Translations under genes and position numbers: made by a program
The notes under the pieces: model-generated
Databases searched by the model: none
What the model saw: the letters and a program-made list of their open reading frames with translations, nothing else
What the model was told of the DNA's origin: nothing
Shown here: positions 11,941 through 24,425 of the stretch, piece after piece
Position numbering within the stretch: the first letter of the stretch is position 1
Layout of the letters: every line of letters begins with the position of its first letter
Assembly (NCBI GenBank): GCA_905182995.1
Contig: CAJJDP010000087.1
Span: forward strand, 242,829 to 306,828
DNA: 64,000 nucleotides
From: Paramecium octaurelia
Taxonomy: Eukaryota; Ciliophora; Oligohymenophorea; Peniculida; Parameciidae
Direction of reading: 5' to 3'

Positions 11941-12681
11941 TCAAACCATTTCTTAGAGGGATAACAATTTGCCACCATGACAACATGTTGATCGAATGTT
12001 CTACACTATCGAACCAAATGAATTCGTTGATTCCTTCTTGTATTAATGCTTTTTAAATAACTCGTATGTTGTTATTCCTACAATAATCAAATAGGTGTGG
12101 AATATAAGCATCCCCCCTGCAAACATCAAAAATAGGAACATTATCACAAATATTACAATAAAAGCTCCGTATTCTTATCCGTATCTCTTTTTGTCCTTCT
12201 CATAATAGTCATAATTAGACAAACCATCCTAACAATACGACAACAACAATATCAAAGCAACAGTCTGAACAAGCAAGAATAACCAAAATGATCGTTGATT
12301 CAATTCTCCAACACATCCACCTATCCAAAAACAATGATGATCATATTTTGCAACGCATTTCTTGCAAACCTTACAATGCTTTGCTCTATTGGGTATATTA
12401 AATTTGCATATTTTACAATATCGTTTGTTCGTTTCAGTTTCCATAATTTACATTTCAACATCCTCTTCATTTGTACTTATTATATATCCAGGGTTATTTC
12501 CCACCGTAACAAATAAATAGTTTGAATAAAATACTAATATTACAAATGATATCTATAGCACATCAAAAGGATTTTACATAAAAGCATTTTGTTTGTAAAC
12601 TATCAAGACTGTCCAACATATAATATGCATTGTAAAATAAAACAATCTTGACATAAGTGAGGCATCGAATTCATTATTCAT
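11941..12681 (-). CDS. DHHC-type protein S-acyltransferase (palmitoyltransferase)
   Basis: 246 aa, no intron. Four hydrophobic segments (about residues 13-30, 42-62, 132-150, 174-195) flank a cytosolic cysteine-rich domain: YCKICKFNIPNRAKHCKVC, then CVAKYDHHCFWIGGCVG. The DHHC cysteine is the acyl carrier. The usual Pro after DHHC is Phe here and Asn of NCVG is Gly. The TTxE motif after the fourth helix is present (ITTYELF). Such enzymes attach palmitate to cysteines of membrane proteins. A putative depalmitoylase-type hydrolase lies 0.8 kb away on the other strand. It is 57 nt from the TTLL12-like start; both are minus strand. Confidence 0.9.
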
Positions 12682-12859
12682 ATAAATTTATTTGTTCAAT
12701 AAATATTAGTAATAATTATAATCATAAATAAGGGAATTCCACTTATTGCATATAAGGTTTATTTTATACATTAAAATCATAATTAGAATATTTAAATTGC
12801 TCTTCATAGTTTGATCAGTATTGTTATTTTTGATGATATTATAGATAAATGTAAATTAT

Positions 12860-13252
12860 TCACAATTCCTTCCATTTTTGAGTTACCATTACATCGTGAT
12901 CAACATACGGTTTTATTTACTTTGCTTTGGTTCTGAGAGGTTCTAAATTCATTTTCAGAGTTAATATTTTGGACTCATTTACTGATTTATTAGACATAGG
13001 AATATATTTTATTGATCTTTCAAGTAATTTTGCTTATTGTTGTTGTTCCTCAATAAAGGATTATGCTCGATACCTTTGATTGAGAACTTAATATAAATGA
13101 ACTTTCCTTTTGGCCTTTTGGTATTCTTTTTCTCTTTGGCGAAACTCTTTTTCTCTTTCTTCTTGGTAATCTCTTAATTTTGATAAATTTTCTGCAATTT
13201 AAATTCTTCGATCTATTAGAATATCTTATAGATCAAACGAAGATTGAGACAT
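12860..13252 (-). CDS. Small coiled-coil hypothetical protein
   Basis: 130 aa, no intron, starting MSQSSFDLQDILIDRRIQ. Residues about 20-85 are strongly charged and helical (YQEERE, REKEYQKAKRKV), typical of a coiled coil, with several TAA-encoded Gln. The tail ends VMVTQKWKEL. No family recognised; a structural or cilium-associated role would be a guess. Stop TGA at 12862-12860. Confidence 0.75.
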
Positions 13253-13455
13253 CGATTTCGAAGGGTTCCTATAGAGAGAATTTTATTGTCTTTTGTAATT
13301 TGATTTGCTATTAATGGAAAGCATAAAAGTTATTATTTTTTTAATATCAAATGGTTTTATTATTCTTTATTTTATTTGGAAATAGAAATATAGATTTAGA
13401 GATGGTTCAGACTCTGGGATTATCAAAATGATTATTATTATTAATATAATAATAT

Positions 13456-14584
13456 ATGAAAAAAGGTCTGAGTAATTTGATTCCAAATAGTTTGGTGAAG
13501 AAGTATTCATTCCGACCGCCAAATCCACCTCAATATACATTTGAGTTTAGGGATGGGAAATACTAGTTTTATCCAATTATAAAAGGAGTGAAGAAACAAA
13601 TTTTCAGTTATTACTTACTGATAAACTCATACATACTAAAGAATGATCAATTATATGTTCCTTTGATTCATATATAAGGGTATTTGTAGATGCAAACGTA
13701 GATTGTAAAATGCGAAATCTGAGAAATCCCAATCAAAGGAATGCTTAGTTGATCTAAAGTCTTTTCAGTAAGAGACCGAGAAATAACCCCAGAGATATAG
13801 GATGTTAATCATATTTTCACACGCAAATGCGAGTGATTTAGGAGATGTGTACTTTTTTGCTGAAAGAATAAGCATTGAATATGGGGTGGATATCATTGCA
13901 TACGATTACACAGGTTATGGAATAGGTTTTGGATAATATAAAATTAGCGAATAGCAAACGTATGAGGATTTGCAAAGTGTATTATCCTTTGCGATTAATA
14001 GATTAAATTATTCTCTGAATCAAATTATATTATGGGGTTTTTCGTTGGGTTCAGGTCCTGCCACAGAAATAGCCACTCGTTTTGGAGGATTGGCAGGGCT
14101 GATATTGCAGGCTCCGATAGCATCTATATATAATTGGTTTGGTGAAGGAGATTATGGGGAATAGGACATATACGTTAATTATAAGAAAATCTAATATGTT
14201 CGTAGCAATATATTGATAATTCACGGGGATTCAGACAAGATAGTTGGTCATGAACAGAGTGAGAAGCTGTACAATAAATATTTGTAACATAATGCAAGAG
14301 GGAAGATTCAATTTGCATTGGTGAAGGGAGCTGGACATAATGATTTATAGTTTCACATTGAGAAGGGGGACAATCAATTGGGAGTGTAGATTCATAATAT
14401 GTTGAGATAGAGAGGCGTGGGGTTTAATGAGAAAGAGTACACATTGTTGAATCTCTGTTATGTTAAGGAGCACATTCCTGGACAATACATGTACTAATGC
14501 AATTCTTTGAAAAAGTTCACATGTTCTGATGAACTTCAGAGAAAGAAAGCTGGTGGGCTGTTCTTTTTATGTACTTGCGATTGA
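13456..14584 (+). CDS. ABHD17-like alpha/beta hydrolase
   Basis: 368 aa; intron 13680-13701. After removing it the fold reads through: LIIFSHANASDLGD (oxyanion His region), YDYTGYGIGFG, nucleophile elbow GFSLGSG at about residue 190, acid in IHGDSDKIV, and catalytic His in VKGAGHNDL. This order and the Tyr-Gly-rich motifs are those of the ABHD17/ABHD13 group; ABHD17 enzymes remove palmitate from proteins. The N-terminus lacks the Cys cluster that anchors animal ABHD17. The last 80 residues (C-rich end LFFLCTCD) are an extension I do not recognise. Nearby DHHC gene suggests, but does not show, a shared palmitoylation theme. Confidence 0.85.
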
Positions 14585-14640
14585 CTTTATTTATTCTTGT
14601 TTTCTTATGTATTAATTTCATATATATTATTTGAATAATA

Positions 14641-17214
14641 ATGGAAGCAATGACTTTTGGAGGTGACAACCCTTAACCACGGTTTGGACACACAATTTGT
14701 ATGATAGCTCCTAACAAAATTGCACTTTTCGGAGGTAGAATATTGTATAGAGAAAGGTGCTGTTGGGGATACTGGAAAATATATTATAACAGGAGATGTT
14801 TATATAGGGGATGTTATTTAGAGAAAATGGAAGAGAATAGAAGCAAGTGGAAGTGTTCCAACAAATAGAGCAGCGCATTAGGCATTGGCCATTGAATTGA
14901 ATTAAATGATCATATTCGGAGGAGCAGTGGGAGGTGGTGGTTTAGCAGATGATAATTTATTTGTTTTTGAATTGCGTGATGACACTGGTACCTGGGTTAC
15001 TGTACCTGTCATTGGAACTACTCCAGGTAGAAGGTATGGTCACACTATGGTTCTCATAAAGCCATATCTAATTGTTTTCGGAGGAAATACAGGATAAGAG
15101 CCTGTTAATGATGCTTGGAGTTTCAACTTAGAAAAATCGCCTTATTCATGGTCCAAACTGGAATGCTCATCCGAATAACCATGTGTCAGAGTCTATCATT
15201 CAGCCGCCCACTGTAATACGGGATCGGCAAATGGAATGATGGTAACATTCGGAGGCAGAACAAGTGATTAGAGTGCTTTGAATGATGCTTGGGGTCTGAG
15301 AAGACACAGAGATGGAAGATGGGATTGGGTCAGAGCCCCTTATAAAAACTAAAATGAAATACCTGCCCAAAGATATTAGCATTCAACACTATTTTTAGGA
15401 ACTCTGATGTTGGTAATCGGAGGGAGATCAAATCAAGTGGGAGACACTCTTCCATTTGAAATATATGATACTGAAACATCTGAGTGGTATAAATTCCAAT
15501 CAATCCAGAGATTCAGACATTCATCATGGTTGGTTGATTAATTTTTATATCTCCATGGTGGTTTTGATTCAGATCAACCAAACATTCCCACTGAAGGCAT
15601 CTTGAGATTGGATCTTAATAAGAGATTTGCATAAACTCCACAATTGTTAAGGTAATTGAATACTATAAGAAATGATAATACTTTCATGGAATCCTTTAAT
15701 CCTAGAGCCCCTCCAAATTCAAGCAATAATAATACCCAAGATTAATTTAGAAGAACAAATCAATAAGCTCAACAGCGAAGTTTAATTTATATTATTATTT
15801 TAGATTAATAAACATAACAATAGGTTAGGGTTTCATCTGCGAATAACAAGAACATTAGATTAGCAAATTAAGCTTTGGTCGCTATGGTTTATGGTCCTGA
15901 AGAAGATATTACGAATTAAGTTAAGAAGGTTCCTATTGATAAATTGTAAGATGAACACAGAAAATTGGGGGCAGGTTTCTAAGATCCAAATTCCTAGAAT
16001 AAATCTTAATTCGTTGAATAAATGCTCGCTCCATTTATTTAAAATTTATTATTGCCCAAAGATTACCAATCCATTCCTCCAAATTCAAATCTTATGACAG
16101 GCATTAGGAAGGACTCAATTATCAAATTGTGTGATGAAGTTTAGAGAATTCTTGAGAAAGAACCTATTGTCTTGAAATTAAGAAGACCAATCAAAATATA
16201 TGGAAATTTAAATGGATAATATTTAGATCTCATGAGATTCTTTGATCATTTCAAGGCTCCATATGATAATCTCTATAATGGAGACATCGATTCTTAAGAT
16301 TATTTATTTTTGGGAGACTATGTTGACAGAGGCACAAGATCTCTTGAGATAATTCTACTCTTATTCACACTCAAAGTAAAATATGGAGATTAGATTCACT
16401 TATTAAGAGGACATCATGAGGATCCTAAAATTAATAAGATCTTTGGATTTGCTGATGAATGCTATTTAAAGTATGCAGAAGATATCAATGACCCCAATAG
16501 TATCTATCAAAGAATCAACAGAGTATTTCAATACTTGCCTTTGGCTGCAGTCATTGAAGATAAGATATTTTGTGTTCATGGTGGAATTGGATAAACTATA
16601 CGCACCATTGATGAAATTGAACTCATTCAAAAACCTCTCCAAATTATTCACGATCCTGTCACTGTAAAGTATTTGCAATATTAATTTAGTATCAGTAAAA
16701 GATTGCTTTAGAATTGTTATGGTCTGATCCCTGTTTAAACGAAGATGAATTGGAAAACCAACCAAATGTTGAACGAGATCTATTTTAAAATAAATCTATA
16801 ATTAGATTCGGGAACAACAGAATCAACAATTTCCTTTAAGAAAACAATTTAAACATGATAATAAGATCTCACGAACCTACAAATGAAGGATTTGAAAGAT
16901 TAAACACTAATGTGATCACTATATTTTCTTGTAGTGATTATGGCAATTGTGGCAACAAAGGAGGTATTTGAATTGATAATAACAATAATCTAGCCATTCT
17001 CTCTATTACAAAGCGAGGAGATATAATACCGAAAGTAATTCCAACTGCAAATCTTATAAATGAGGCAAGATGGTTGAATTTAGAGGAAGCTGCTTAAAGA
17101 GCTTCAGGTTTTGTCAAATACGTCGATATCAATAATGATGAATTACAATATAGAAGAAGACCGTTTACTCCATCAAGATAGAAAAAAATTGGATCACAAA
17201 AATAATTCAAATGA
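14641..17214 (+). CDS. Kelch-repeat PP1-type phosphatase (PPKL/BSU1 class), likely catalytically impaired
   Basis: 823 aa; introns 14735-14756, 15780-15803, 16664-16689 and 16964-16993. Residues 1-300 hold kelch repeats ([41 protein letters not shown]). Then a Gln/Asn linker and a PPP phosphatase domain from about residue 470. GDYVDRG and VHGGIG are intact, but GDxHG reads YGNLNGQ and GNHE reads RGHHED, so three of the usual metal ligands are replaced. Members of this class act in signalling and, in apicomplexans, in apical polarity; this copy looks like a pseudophosphatase with a kelch scaffold. The 24-nt intron at 15780 is stopless and a multiple of three. The stop TGA is at 17212-17214. 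Confidence 0.88.
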
Positions 17215-17628
17215 CATAATTCAAGTTATTAGAATAAAATCTTCTATTCAATATTTTGCAATTTATTTAAAATTGTACTTACACTCTTATTTTATTGCAA
17301 ATTACTCCTACTTCGAAATCTCAAATCCTATCCAATTATGATATCTTCCTTCATCCTATTTCAACAATTATGAATTATTTTGAGATTTTCAAATTAATCC
17401 AATTAGCTTGTAATTTATTTCATTCAAATCATTATATAATTGAATTCACGAAACTGTTGATATTTTTATAGTTCTGTTTATACCGTGTATTCTCAAATTT
17501 AGATCGTTGATTTCATGAAACCGCTGAAATCTAATAGCATTTTATGATTCTACAAATCTCTCTTCAACTAAACTATGATATTAGCTTTCTACATACTACT
17601 TAATAGTTATAGTTAGACATTATTAAAA
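17215..17628. other. AT-rich intergenic stretch
   Basis: Spacer between two plus-strand genes. It contains repeated patches such as ATAATTGAATTC-like words but no open frame or RNA gene that I can support. Confidence 0.55.
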
Positions 17629-18591
17629 ATGTTTGATTAATAAATTAAATCTCTCCAGTGTGCAGCATTGGAAACACAAGCCTATTATGATGTGTATTGG
17701 CAAATACCTTAAAAACAAGCTGCTGCTTATAACATGCTTCTCGATAAAGTCTAGAGCCTTGAAACAAAAATTTAAGCTGATTTCAAATAGATTCAACTGC
17801 ATCCATAAATCATGGAAATCTTAAACTATTTCAATCAAACTTAAACATCTGTTATCCCAAAAATAAAAGAGACTACTCAAGTTCTATTTTTAAGTCCACC
17901 TTCAGAGGATCCTAAATAACATTACATTAAATCTATTGAAAGATTGTGGTCTCTTTTATTAAATAAGAACCTCTAAGAAGATTTGATTTATTTTGAAGCC
18001 GAAAAGCAAATATTTTAGAATCTGAATAACTTTTTGCAATGTAAAGGCTTAAAACAAGTGTTCTTAGAACCTTGTACAATTCCTGTACTTAGCAATTATC
18101 CCAAATGGCTTAGTCAAAGTTTAATTAAAATACTTCAATCGTATTAAGGAGGGTACCTACAAATTGCAGATATTGATTATCTTGCAGAACTTCAGATTAT
18201 ATTCATTCACTAACACTTGAAATACAAATTTTCTTAGTTAAAATTAAAAAATAGCAATAGAAGCAAAAATGAACCAAATACACAGTCACAATCCAATGGA
18301 CCTAATGCTCGTAATTCTGAATTGGATATTCAGTAATCTTAATCTCAATAGATTTTCTACTCCGCATAATCCAAGCATAGGACCAAAAACCCTCTTGTTT
18401 CAAATTGGTTTCATTTCAAGACTTACTCAAACCTCAGATCCAAAGACACTGGCGGTTTAATTAGGAAACATAAAGCAGTATCAAGTTCTTAAGTAGATTT
18501 ACAGACTCCCTTTAGTCCTTAAAAGTAGAGTCCCTTTAATTTAAAGGCTAATGTAAATCGCAGATGGTTTGAGCATTATTATTAAAAATGA
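17629..18591 (+). CDS. Hypothetical protein, helical N-terminus and Ser/Gln-rich C-terminus
   Basis: 320 codons open without any TGA or intron, far beyond chance. It starts MFDQQIKSLQCAALETQAYY. Residues 1-190 appear alpha-helical with regular hydrophobics (LWSLLLNKNL, IKILQSYQGGYLQIADIDYL). The remainder is low-complexity and phosphorylation-like (TPFSPQKQSPFNL). No domain recognised. Its TGA at 18589-18591 overlaps the ATG of the next gene by the string ATGA, which is unusual for a eukaryote. A single frame-shifted gene was considered, but no acceptable intron links the two frames. Confidence 0.75.
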
Positions 18592-20587
18592 TACTAAATT
18601 AAATTAGAAAATATTTCTCTAAAGTCGCTCAGGAAGCCTTAAATCTACGACACAAGCATATCAATGAACAATTTTAACAATACAAATCAAATCCCAAAAT
18701 TTTGAATCCAAGAAAAGGAGATAATATCCAACCTGATTAATTGAAGAAAATGAAATAAGAAGCCATGCAAGAAATTGAAAAATTCTAAAAGAATTACTTA
18801 TTTGATATCACTTTCAACACCAAAGGCTTGGTCAAATTGTTAGGCTAAATTAGCTATGTGTATGATAACAATGATCTAATATAATCTCCTTAATTTTAGG
18901 AAATCATCAAAAGTTCCAAGGAAAATTTATATCAATTTTAAAACATCAGGGAATTAGCTTTGCTATTGAATTTCTGCTTCAAGCATTAATTAGGAGATGA
19001 AAATCTATGGTTTGCTACTTATTAGCACCTACTCAATACTTAATCTTAAATATAAGTGGAAGACTTACTTTTAATCTTTGAATCAATCAATGAGACAAAC
19101 TTTGAATATCTAAAACCAATCTTTAAGCAATTCGAAAATGCAATCTTAGAAGAAGTACAAAGAAATAATCACAAAATTACTATCAAGGCACTCCAAATTT
19201 ATCGTAAATTTTAGCCTGATAACAGCAACTTCTTCTATTCTATTAAAAAATAGATAATTGAAACACTGCCTTAAACTAATACTGATTCAGTTCTGAATTA
19301 TCTTAGGTATTATGGTTTGGGCAATGAACCAATTGAAGATCGATAAGAAATCTTAAATGCTATCATGATTCATCTATATAAATTGTAGAAATTCTTAAAC
19401 AAAAAACAATTGCTTTAAGTCTATTATACTTATGTAAGAACACAGCTAGGATCTGAAGTATTATATCGATTAATTGAAGATAGGGTTGCATTATTAATAG
19501 ACGAATTTTAATTAAATGAAATTGAGTAATTGTTAATTATAGCTGCTAATCAAAAGAACCAAACCATTTTTAAACATGCTGAAAGACTACTAAAATAAAG
19601 ATTGCTTGACTGCAATCCTGCTGATCTTGTATAGATTGCTGTTCTTTTTATTGAGAATAATTAAGGAACCCCTGAATTTATTGATTCATTAGAATAACAT
19701 TTAATCTAAGCCATTTATACAACCGATGATATAACAGAATTGCTTTGGGCCTTAGTCTAAAAATAACATAATTCTAGATGGATGGAGAAAATAGCAGATG
19801 CTTGTTAAGAGAGAGTACCAAAATTGTCTGTTAAATAATTGACTTCAATTATTTGGATGACTAGTGATTATTTTAAAAGATTAACCAATAAACAAAAGTA
19901 ATAATCTAAATACATTGATTTGTATGAACTTATTGAAAAACATTTAATATAATATTTTGAAGAAGGAGAAGTTAAGAACAGGGATGTTGCACTTGTTATG
20001 AATGCATATATAAGAAATATTCCAATATCCAAGGATTTAGTAGATTTAATGGAGATTTATATTCTTAATTCTACAGAGGAAGAACTTTAGGAATTAGATG
20101 GTTGGAGTGTCTCCCAAATCATTTGGGGATTTAGTTAAATCGACGGTAATTATTCATTCTACTCTTAGACTATTAGAATCTAAAGGAATTTTTAAATTTC
20201 ATGATTAAAGTGACCATTGAATGTATCGGTGAAATGAAAATTGATGAACTCTTTACAGTTTTGAGAGTGTATGTACATGAGAAATAAGAAACTGAAGAAA
20301 TGATTAAAGAGGCTATTGAAAAAACCAATTTCTGGATGGATCAATTAGACCTTAATCAAGTTTATTTAGGAATTCATATTTTCACTAACACTTAATTTAC
20401 AAAGTAAATTTACATTATTTAACTAATTAGTCTTTAAGGAATTAATGAATTAATTAAGAAACTTTTGGATAGACTAGAGTTCTTAAAGTCCATAAAACCA
20501 TAAGTAGAACCAGATGAAGATGAAGAAATAGACCATGATAAAGAATAAAAACTAAGGCTTGAAGTAGAAAAATATAAATATTCTTGA
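18588..20587 (+). CDS. Helical-repeat protein, possibly mitochondrial
   Basis: 658 aa with one intron at 20146-20168. The N-terminus MILNQIRKYFSKVAQEA is basic and amphipathic, like a mitochondrial presequence. The body is a run of ~37-residue helical units with LLLIFESINET, LALLLNFCFKH, LTSIIWMTSDYF-type patterns. This recalls the FASTK/heptatricopeptide class of organelle RNA-binding proteins, but I cannot see a terminal RAP domain, so the family is only a suggestion. The C-terminus is acidic (PDEDEEIDHDKEQ). In-frame TGA at 18570-18572 upstream of the ATG fixes the start near 18588. It overlaps the preceding gene by 4 nt. Confidence 0.72.
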
Positions 20588-21711
20588 TACTATTATGAGT
20601 TATATAATAAATACAAAGATGTAACTTTATCTCTTTTATAGTAAAAAGCATCAAACTAATTAGTTTTAATTATTTAATTATTGATATTTCTATATAAAAA
20701 TTCGTTTAAAAATATAAACGTTGATATAAATACATACACAAGAAGACAATTGAAAATGTCAGAAACCTTTCAGCGTTATCTAAATTTAATATTAATTCTA
20801 TCTCAATAATATGTGAGAGAACATTTAAATAAATTTTGATTTTCTTAGTTATAACTTTTACAATTGGAATGTAACTTCTCAGTTTTATCAATATCTATTT
20901 CACAATGACAATTGTTTCTAACCAGACAATAACTAAATTTATATAATTTTTATACTCAAAAATATTCTCCATCCTATCTGTATTATATATTATTTACATT
21001 TTACAGAGTTACTTAGAAATTAAATACCCATTTTTACCCTACTTTATCTATGATAAATTATCATATTTTTCTCGGCTAGAAAATAGATAAATCTAATATT
21101 TTTACTTATTTTTTAGAATCAATATAATTTTTTTAATATTGAGAATTCTCAAAACGAAGTAAGAATTTAGAATTAAGAATTCAAACTTTCGAATAGGATT
21201 TAAAATTGCCAAATCCTTTCAATCTTGAAGTTGTAAAATTCCTAAAAAGTTTAAAAAAATAGAGATAGAATTTTAAGAATAAATTTAAGTATAAAGATAA
21301 GATGCTGTCAAGTAATGAGAAGGTTAGTTACTTTTTGTGGCTATTAATACTGCATGAATTGAAGCATATTTATAAAATTGAGATATTTAGAATTTGTTAA
21401 ATTTAGCGACACTGAATTTGTTAATTTTGGATGTAGATATTTTGATTTTCCAGAATATTATTATGTTGCATTCCTGAGTTGAGAAATATGAATCATAAGT
21501 TGAAAATATCTTTGATTACATTAATTATATAGATATAAACAAAGTTAGATAGTAGTTTAAACTTCTTTAAACTATATGCAGCGAGTCTTTAAGAATGAAA
21601 TTAAGAAGATGACAGTTCAAAATAATCATTATTAATAATATTCCATCTTTAAATTAAATTCCATATGAGTTATTTTATTGATAGTTGTATTATTTTTAAA
21701 ATGAATATCAT
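20588..21711. other. 1.1-kb AT-rich intergenic region between convergent gene ends
   Basis: Both flanking genes end here, so no promoter is needed, yet the spacer is long for this genome. It contains only short frames in all six readings under the ciliate code, with dense TGA in the plus frames near 21480-21640. No tRNA-like cloverleaf or known repeat seen. Noncoding DNA or a decayed gene are both possible. Confidence 0.5.
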
Positions 21712-22641
21712 TCAGATGTGCAACAATATTAACATAGCAGTCATATTGTCACATCCATAACCAGTAGTAGTATCGATAGCCAAAGAAGAATCAAGCAAAT
21801 TTTCAAGTATTAATGGTGGTTCCATACCCCTTTGTAATCTTTCTCCAATAAATTACATCACTTTGTAACTATTGAGGGTTTCGAACAATCCATCACAACC
21901 GAGAAATAGGAATCTAGATAATAGCAGTTAGTCTTACTTGTCTTCCTTACTCAATTTTATCTTTCTTATTTCAGGTTCAGCAATCACCATTTGTTAATTG
22001 GCTGGCAATGGTTCTTATTTGAATTCAAAATCGCCAAAAGCACGTGAGACTGAGAGTGTTCCATTGAGACGTCCTTCTTCATTAACAAATCCTCCTGCAA
22101 ATCTGATTCTAGCCAGTTCATTACATGGAAGGTGATCTTTAGTTAACTCGATGGTTTCATCATCTCTCATTAGAAGACAACGAGAATCCCCTAAATTAGC
22201 AACGTACAAGGTCTTCTGGACTACCAAAGCCACCACTGCTGTTGAACCTATAAATGTATCTAAAAAAGAATATAGGAATAAAAAGGATTACTTTTAGCCA
22301 CATTAGTTTTGATCATTTCATCCAATTGTATGAAACAATCATGTAATGCTTAAGTGTAATCTTCACCTATGAATGAAGGCTGCTAAACTAGGGCTTCTAG
22401 AAAATTATCTGCCAAGTAATTTGAAATTCCAGCACCACCATGTCCATCAAATACAGCAAATAATGAGATATCTTCTCTAAAGTCTACTTTCATAATGTGA
22501 GCATCTTCCATTTAAAGTCTCCAACCTAAAATTTAATAATACACCCTCACCTTGCATTGACGCAGTATGGCAGTACAGAATTGCATTAGACTACTATTCA
22601 TGCAATTTCTGGGTGATTGGTTATGACAAAAACTAACCCAT
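21712..22641 (-). CDS. PP2C-family protein phosphatase (PPM), N-myristoylation-type start
   Basis: 290 aa; introns 22260-22291 and 22526-22550. Starts MGQFLSQPITQ, a good myristoylation signal also usual in ciliate PP2Cs. PP2C motifs in order: GWRLQMEDAHI (split by the second-listed intron), VFDGHGGAGISNYL, GSTAVVALV, LYVANLGDSRCLL, LSVSRAFGDFEF, FLFLGCDGLFE and GCDNMTAML. The metal-binding Asp residues in DGHGG, CDGL and DNMT are all kept, so it should be an active Mg/Mn-dependent Ser/Thr phosphatase, probably membrane-attached. Stop TGA at 21714-21712. Confidence 0.92.
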
Positions 22642-23206
22642 TAATTATATTATTTATGCTTTTAGTATCAATTTAATTGCATTTAGACAAGAAATTTAGA
22701 ATCATTTTATAACAATATCTCATTATATTTGTATTCATTTTATAAATATACTATTGAATCAATAAAATTCTCAATATTTTTATTACTAAAATCAATCACT
22801 CATCTCTCTTTGTCCTTATGGCATAAAAAAACAGTCATGCTAATGTTGTTTTATATATTAAAAATTATAAAATATTTAATAATAATTGAGTTATTCTAAA
22901 TTTATTATACTAATTATAGAACTTCAATTTAAATAAATTGAAGTTAATCATTAATTCTTTAAATATTGATCAGATTATTACGAACAATAATAATAGAGAT
23001 TTAAAGACTTTTGAGTTAGAGTAAGATAAATAATATATTATTATTTAACAAATTTCAATATAAGTAAAAATAGACAATATTAATATTGCTGATGATGGAA
23101 TCATAATATAATTGTAAATACTATAAAATAACAGAATATAATGAAGTTATCTTGAATTTAACAATGTTGTAATAATATAATTTATATAAAATAAAATAAA
23201 TTTTAT
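22642..23206. other. Divergent AT-rich spacer
   Basis: Between the PP2C start (minus) and the start at 23207 (plus), so it must carry both promoters. Extremely AT-rich with long A/T alternations; no ORF or RNA gene supported. Confidence 0.55.
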
Positions 23207-24415
23207 ATGGGAAATGCATTAAATGATATTGGTGATAATTACGACTTTAAATTCATACAAAAGGTTTAACATCCACTTTTTGGTCAAATCGACATTCTTG
23301 AATGCCAAATTTAAGATTTTCCCGATATTGACCAATATATGAGAGTTATTCCAAAATTAATTAATCAAGACTATATTGCCTTTATTAAAAGGTACATCAA
23401 ATTGTAGAATCTTCATAAGCATGAAATGAACTCTCCATTTCTTATTTACATCTCTAACAATATATTTGAATGCCCATCACATTCATTATTTGATGAAATC
23501 TAAGTAAAAAGACAGCAAGGAACTCAATTTGCCGAATCTGAATTATGGTATCTAGCCAAGAGTTTGATTGCTGGATACTCCATATATCTTTAAATTCCAG
23601 AACTAGTCAAATAAACACAGTTAACTCTCCATAATATTTTTATAACAAAAAAAGGTCACATAAAATTAAGTTTACATACATTGTTTTTAATAAATGCAAC
23701 TAACTTCAAAAATCAATATATTGAAGAATCATAATATAGTCATAAGATCAGCAAAGAAATAGGTTTGATTTTGCTTGAAGCCAGTTGTTTATCTTTTGAA
23801 GATAGTATTAAAGTCATGGATATGCAATATTCTATTGAATATTCCAATTTTGTTAAGGATATGATTGGAGATACAAAGTCATTGTAGTATTTCCAAAATT
23901 ATCAAATGAGCAAGAAGATATCAAAAACCATCTATGCGGAATCATAACTAAAGAAGACAGCAACCTTACTTGCTCAATAGACTAAATCATTAAAATAATC
24001 ATAAATCATTGAGACATACCATGTTAAGTCGCCTGTAAAAACAGATACAAATTAATTTGATTAAGTCTCTAAAATTGCAAGCATCCCTGAAGTAAATGAA
24101 TAAGATTAAAAGAAATCATAACAATTGGACTATTTTTCTGGTAGAAAATCAACCCAACCTATTCCAAATATCCAATCTGAAATTTATTACCATTCCAAAT
24201 AATAATCATTATAGATAAATGATTAATAACCTTAAGTGATTCAATAATAACAGTTCTTCGATCAATAAAATGTTTAATATCATAGTCATAATTAACCTGT
24301 AATACAATAATTCGATGTATTAAGTGAAAAGTTCACTTAAAGATTCTGGAAAGCTATCGATTAAGCAAAGAGATAAGTCTTAATTTATGAATAAAGAAGT
24401 AAATAGATATATTGA
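23207..24415 (+). CDS. Probable pseudokinase, N-myristoylation-type start
   Basis: 402 aa, no intron. Starts MGNALNDIGDNYDFKFIQKV, the Gly2 pattern for myristoylation. The first 230 residues have the rhythm of a protein kinase: an N-lobe-like start, helix ELWYLAKSLIAGYSIY resembling alpha-E, then LTLHNIFITKKGHIKLSLH, where kinases have HRDLKxxNIL...IKIxDFG. The catalytic Asp and DFG are absent, hence pseudokinase. The C-terminal 150 residues are Gln/Ser-rich (many TAA codons) and probably disordered. I infer the fold from pattern only; a structure prediction would settle it. Its TGA lies 10 nt from the stop of the convergent glucosidase gene. Confidence 0.65.
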
Positions 24416-24425
24416 TTAAATAATA

